Below are positions 15,450-16,928 of a stretch of 16,928 bases of DNA, piece by piece. Under the pieces are notes generated by a model, which was not told the DNA's origin, made no database searches, and was given only the letters and a program-made list of their open reading frames with translations. The DNA lies in the NCBI GenBank assembly GCA_052387115.1, contig JBQTJM010000172.1, positions 1 to 16,928 of the forward strand, written 5' to 3'. The translations under genes and the position numbers were made by a program. Positions within the stretch are counted from its first letter, which is position 1. The number at the start of each line of letters is the position of its first letter. This DNA is from JACCXJ01 sp052387115. GTDB taxonomy: Bacteria > Pseudomonadota > Gammaproteobacteria > JACCXJ01.

Positions 15450-16928
15450 ATGAAAGATTTTCGTTATTCCTTCTTCGTTACCATCGTTTGCCTGGCAGGC
15501 GCCTATTATTGGGGCGCGCAGTCGGTCGAAGGCGGGCTTGCGGCGACCTCGCTCTCGGTCGAAGCCGGGCTTGCGGCGCTCTTCCTGTGTTTGATCCTGA
15601 GTATCATGGAAGTGAGCCTTTCCTTCGACAATGCCGTGGTGAACGCGTCCGTCCTCAAGGACATGAGCGCGATATGGCGCCAGATCTTCTTGACCATCGG
15701 TATCCTGATCGCCGTGTTCGGTATGCGGCTGGTCTTTCCTATCGCCATCGTGGCCATCGCCACCGGTTTGGATATGTCGGACGTAACCGACATGGCGCTG
15801 TCGAATCCCGATGAATACGCCAAGCACCTGCTGGCAAGCAACGCTTCCATCGCTGCCTTCGGCGGCATGTTTCTGCTCTTGGTGTTCCTAGGCTTTCTGT
15901 TCAACGCCGCGAAGGAGCTGCATTGGCTGGGCGTCGTGGAAGAGAAGCTCGCCCGGCTCGGCAAGGTCGATTCGTTCAGCATCATGGTGGCCTTGGTCAC
16001 GCTTTTTTCCCTGCAACATTTCCTGCCGATCGATGATGCGACCCGTATGACGGTGATGACCGCGGGGCTGGCCGGCGTGATCCTCCATGTCGCCGTGAGC
16101 AGTCTCGATAGTCTTTTTGAGAGCGAGGAAGAGGGCGAAGCGGCGGTCGAGACAGCAAAGCGTAGCGGGATTGCCGGATTCCTGTATTTAGAGGTATTGG
16201 ATGCGTCTTTCTCCTTCGATGGCGTGATCGGCGCCTTCGCGATCACCCGCGATGTCGTCATCATCATGCTCGGACTCGCCATCGGCGCCATGTTCGTCCG
16301 CTCGATGACCGTGCACCTGGTCAAGAAGGGCACCTTGGACGAGTACGTGTTTCTCGCGCATGGGGCCCATTATGCCATCGGCGCCCTGGCGGCGATCATG
16401 TTGGGAAGCATCGTCTACCACACACCCGAGGTGATCACCGGTTTGATCGGCGTGGCCTTCATCGTCCTGTCTTTGATCTCGTCGATACGTTACAAGCGCC
16501 GCCTGGCAACCGAACAAGCTTACGGTCGCGATTCTAAGGAGGAACCGGCGATGGCGGTGACTCTGGCAAAAGGCGGTAACCCGTTGCTGACGCGCGAGAC
16601 GCCGAACCTGAAGCGTATTCTCGTTGGGCTGGGATGGGATGCACGGACTACGGCGGGCGACGATTTCGATCTCGATGCCAGCGTCTTCATGGTCGGTGGC
16701 AACGGCAAGGTGCGTCGCGACGAAGACTTTATCTTCTATCACCGGCTCCAGTCGCTGTGCGGCGCGGTGAAGCACACCGGGGACAACCGCACCGGTGCGG
16801 CCGAGGGTGATGACGAAGCCATCGAGGTGGCCCTGGAAAAGGTCCCCGACGATATCCAACGTCTGGTGGTATGCGTCACGATCTATGACGCGGACGTCCG
16901 GCGGCAGAACTTCGGACAGGTGACAGGC
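15450..16928 (+). CDS. TerC (DUF475-type) fused in frame to a TerD domain, 3' partial
   Basis: The reading frame is open from the ATG at 15450 through to the window end, giving 493 residues so far. Residues 1-347 are a long TerC-superfamily (DUF475) membrane protein with about nine or ten hydrophobic segments. Its acidic metal-binding-like motifs are EVSLSFDNAVVNA (54-66) and LEVLDASFSFDGVIGAFA (247-264). A charged linker (about 348-367) then leads into a TerD domain from M368: LAKGGNPLLTRE, VGLGWDART, FDLDASVFMVGGNGK, HTGDNRTGAAEGDDEA, with the calcium loop intact and a break at NFGQVTG. TerC and TerD are normally separate neighbours that interact, so the fusion would tether TerD to the membrane. 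An out-of-frame TAA at 16535 beside a perfect ribosome site means a one-base sequence error could have created it. Confidence 0.8.
   Translation, partial: MKDFRYSFFVTIVCLAGAYYWGAQSVEGGLAATSLSVEAGLAALFLCLILSIMEVSLSFDNAVVNASVLKDMSAIWRQIFLTIGILIAVFGMRLVFPIAIVAIATGLDMSDVTDMALSNPDEYAKHLLASNASIAAFGGMFLLLVFLGFLFNAAKELHWLGVVEEKLARLGKVDSFSIMVALVTLFSLQHFLPIDDATRMTVMTAGLAGVILHVAVSSLDSLFESEEEGEAAVETAKRSGIAGFLYLEVLDASFSFDGVIGAFAITRDVVIIMLGLAIGAMFVRSMTVHLVKKGTLDEYVFLAHGAHYAIGALAAIMLGSIVYHTPEVITGLIGVAFIVLSLISSIRYKRRLATEQAYGRDSKEEPAMAVTLAKGGNPLLTRETPNLKRILVGLGWDARTTAGDDFDLDASVFMVGGNGKVRRDEDFIFYHRLQSLCGAVKHTGDNRTGAAEGDDEAIEVALEKVPDDIQRLVVCVTIYDADVRRQNFGQVTG
15522..15587 (+). repeat. 33-base in-frame tandem duplication in terC
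   Basis: The 24 bases at 15522-15545 recur at 15555-15578 with a single difference, at a period of 33 bases. In the protein this gives SVEGGLAA at residues 25-32 and SVEAGLAA at 36-43, in the first extracytoplasmic loop before the second hydrophobic segment. The remaining nine bases of each unit differ more. It looks like a fairly recent duplication of 11 residues that kept the reading frame. Confidence 0.75.
16536..16553 (+). promoter_or_regulatory. Internal ribosome site and ATG at the TerC-TerD junction
   Basis: AAGGAGGA at 16536-16543 is a full Shine-Dalgarno sequence, seven bases before the ATG at 16551. This ATG is codon 368 of the fused frame. It is the best ribosome site in the window, so free TerD is probably made even if the fusion is real. 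Confidence 0.75.
16551..16928 (+). CDS. terD: TerD made from the internal start, 3' partial
   Basis: Starting at the ATG at 16551, the reading frame encodes at least 126 residues of a TerD family member, starting MAVTLAKGGN, which is the usual N-terminus of free TerD proteins. It reads like enterobacterial TerD through VTIYDADVRRQNFGQV before the window ends; about a third of the domain is missing. The aspartates of both calcium sites are present. It is listed separately because its own strong ribosome site makes independent translation likely; it is the same DNA as the C-terminal part of the fusion. Confidence 0.75.
   Translation, partial: MAVTLAKGGNPLLTRETPNLKRILVGLGWDARTTAGDDFDLDASVFMVGGNGKVRRDEDFIFYHRLQSLCGAVKHTGDNRTGAAEGDDEAIEVALEKVPDDIQRLVVCVTIYDADVRRQNFGQVTG

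Noticed and set aside
1..16928. CRISPR arrays, tRNA or rRNA genes, toxin-antitoxin or phage genes
   Set aside because: No regularly spaced repeats, tRNA cloverleaf patterns, rRNA sequence or phage proteins were seen on either strand.

Overview
The window looks like a piece of chromosome from a GC-rich gammaproteobacterium. This rests on a full-length ParC of about 750 residues, an HtpX of the usual 293 residues, a proteobacterial-type PPK1, and a candidate sigma-32 heat-shock promoter ahead of htpX. Genus cannot be fixed from the sequence. Nothing points to a plasmid or phage; the only mobile DNA seen is a decayed insertion-sequence fragment at the left edge.

Layout. (1) 1-770: remnant of an IS3-type transposase first ORF with a one-base frameshift, followed by unrecognisable sequence up to htpX. 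(2) 932-4274, minus strand: htpX (membrane zinc protease) and parC (topoisomerase IV subunit A). They are separated by a 200-bp spacer holding a sigma-32-like promoter, a 15-bp-period tandem repeat, a hairpin after parC, and a T-tailed hairpin whose loop contains the parC stop codon. (3) 4530-4910, plus strand: a small exported helical protein resembling SmbP, followed by a long hairpin. (4) 5127-7274: ppk1, polyphosphate kinase. (5) 7289-11165: four tightly packed genes, some with overlapping ends: PRTase-TRSP protein, HAD phosphatase, StiP/PELOTA protein, and HpcH/CitE-like lyase. (6) 11254-16928: the tellurium-resistance/general-stress (Ter) genes terB, a terD/terE-type gene, terA, a terZ-type gene, an ATP-grasp ligase, and a DUF475-type TerC fused in frame to a TerD domain that runs off the right edge.

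How it fits together. Blocks 5 and 6 together form the expanded Ter system. TerD-family proteins bind calcium. TerC is a multi-spanning membrane protein. TerB is thought to link membrane and cytosolic parts. The PRTase, HAD, StiP, CitE-like and ATP-grasp enzymes have been proposed from comparative genomics to make a nucleoside-like metabolite. All these genes lie on one strand, beginning 14 bp after ppk1, so polyphosphate synthesis may be co-transcribed with the module.

The most notable observation is the TerC-TerD open reading frame. The two domains are read as one protein, yet a perfect Shine-Dalgarno sequence and an ATG at the junction would also allow free TerD to be made. A TAA stop sits out of frame right at this junction, so a sequencing or assembly indel must be excluded. 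Other points are an in-frame 11-residue duplication at the TerC N-terminus, a TerA whose N-terminal TerD-like domain has lost its calcium-binding loop, and a strong hairpin between terB and terD.
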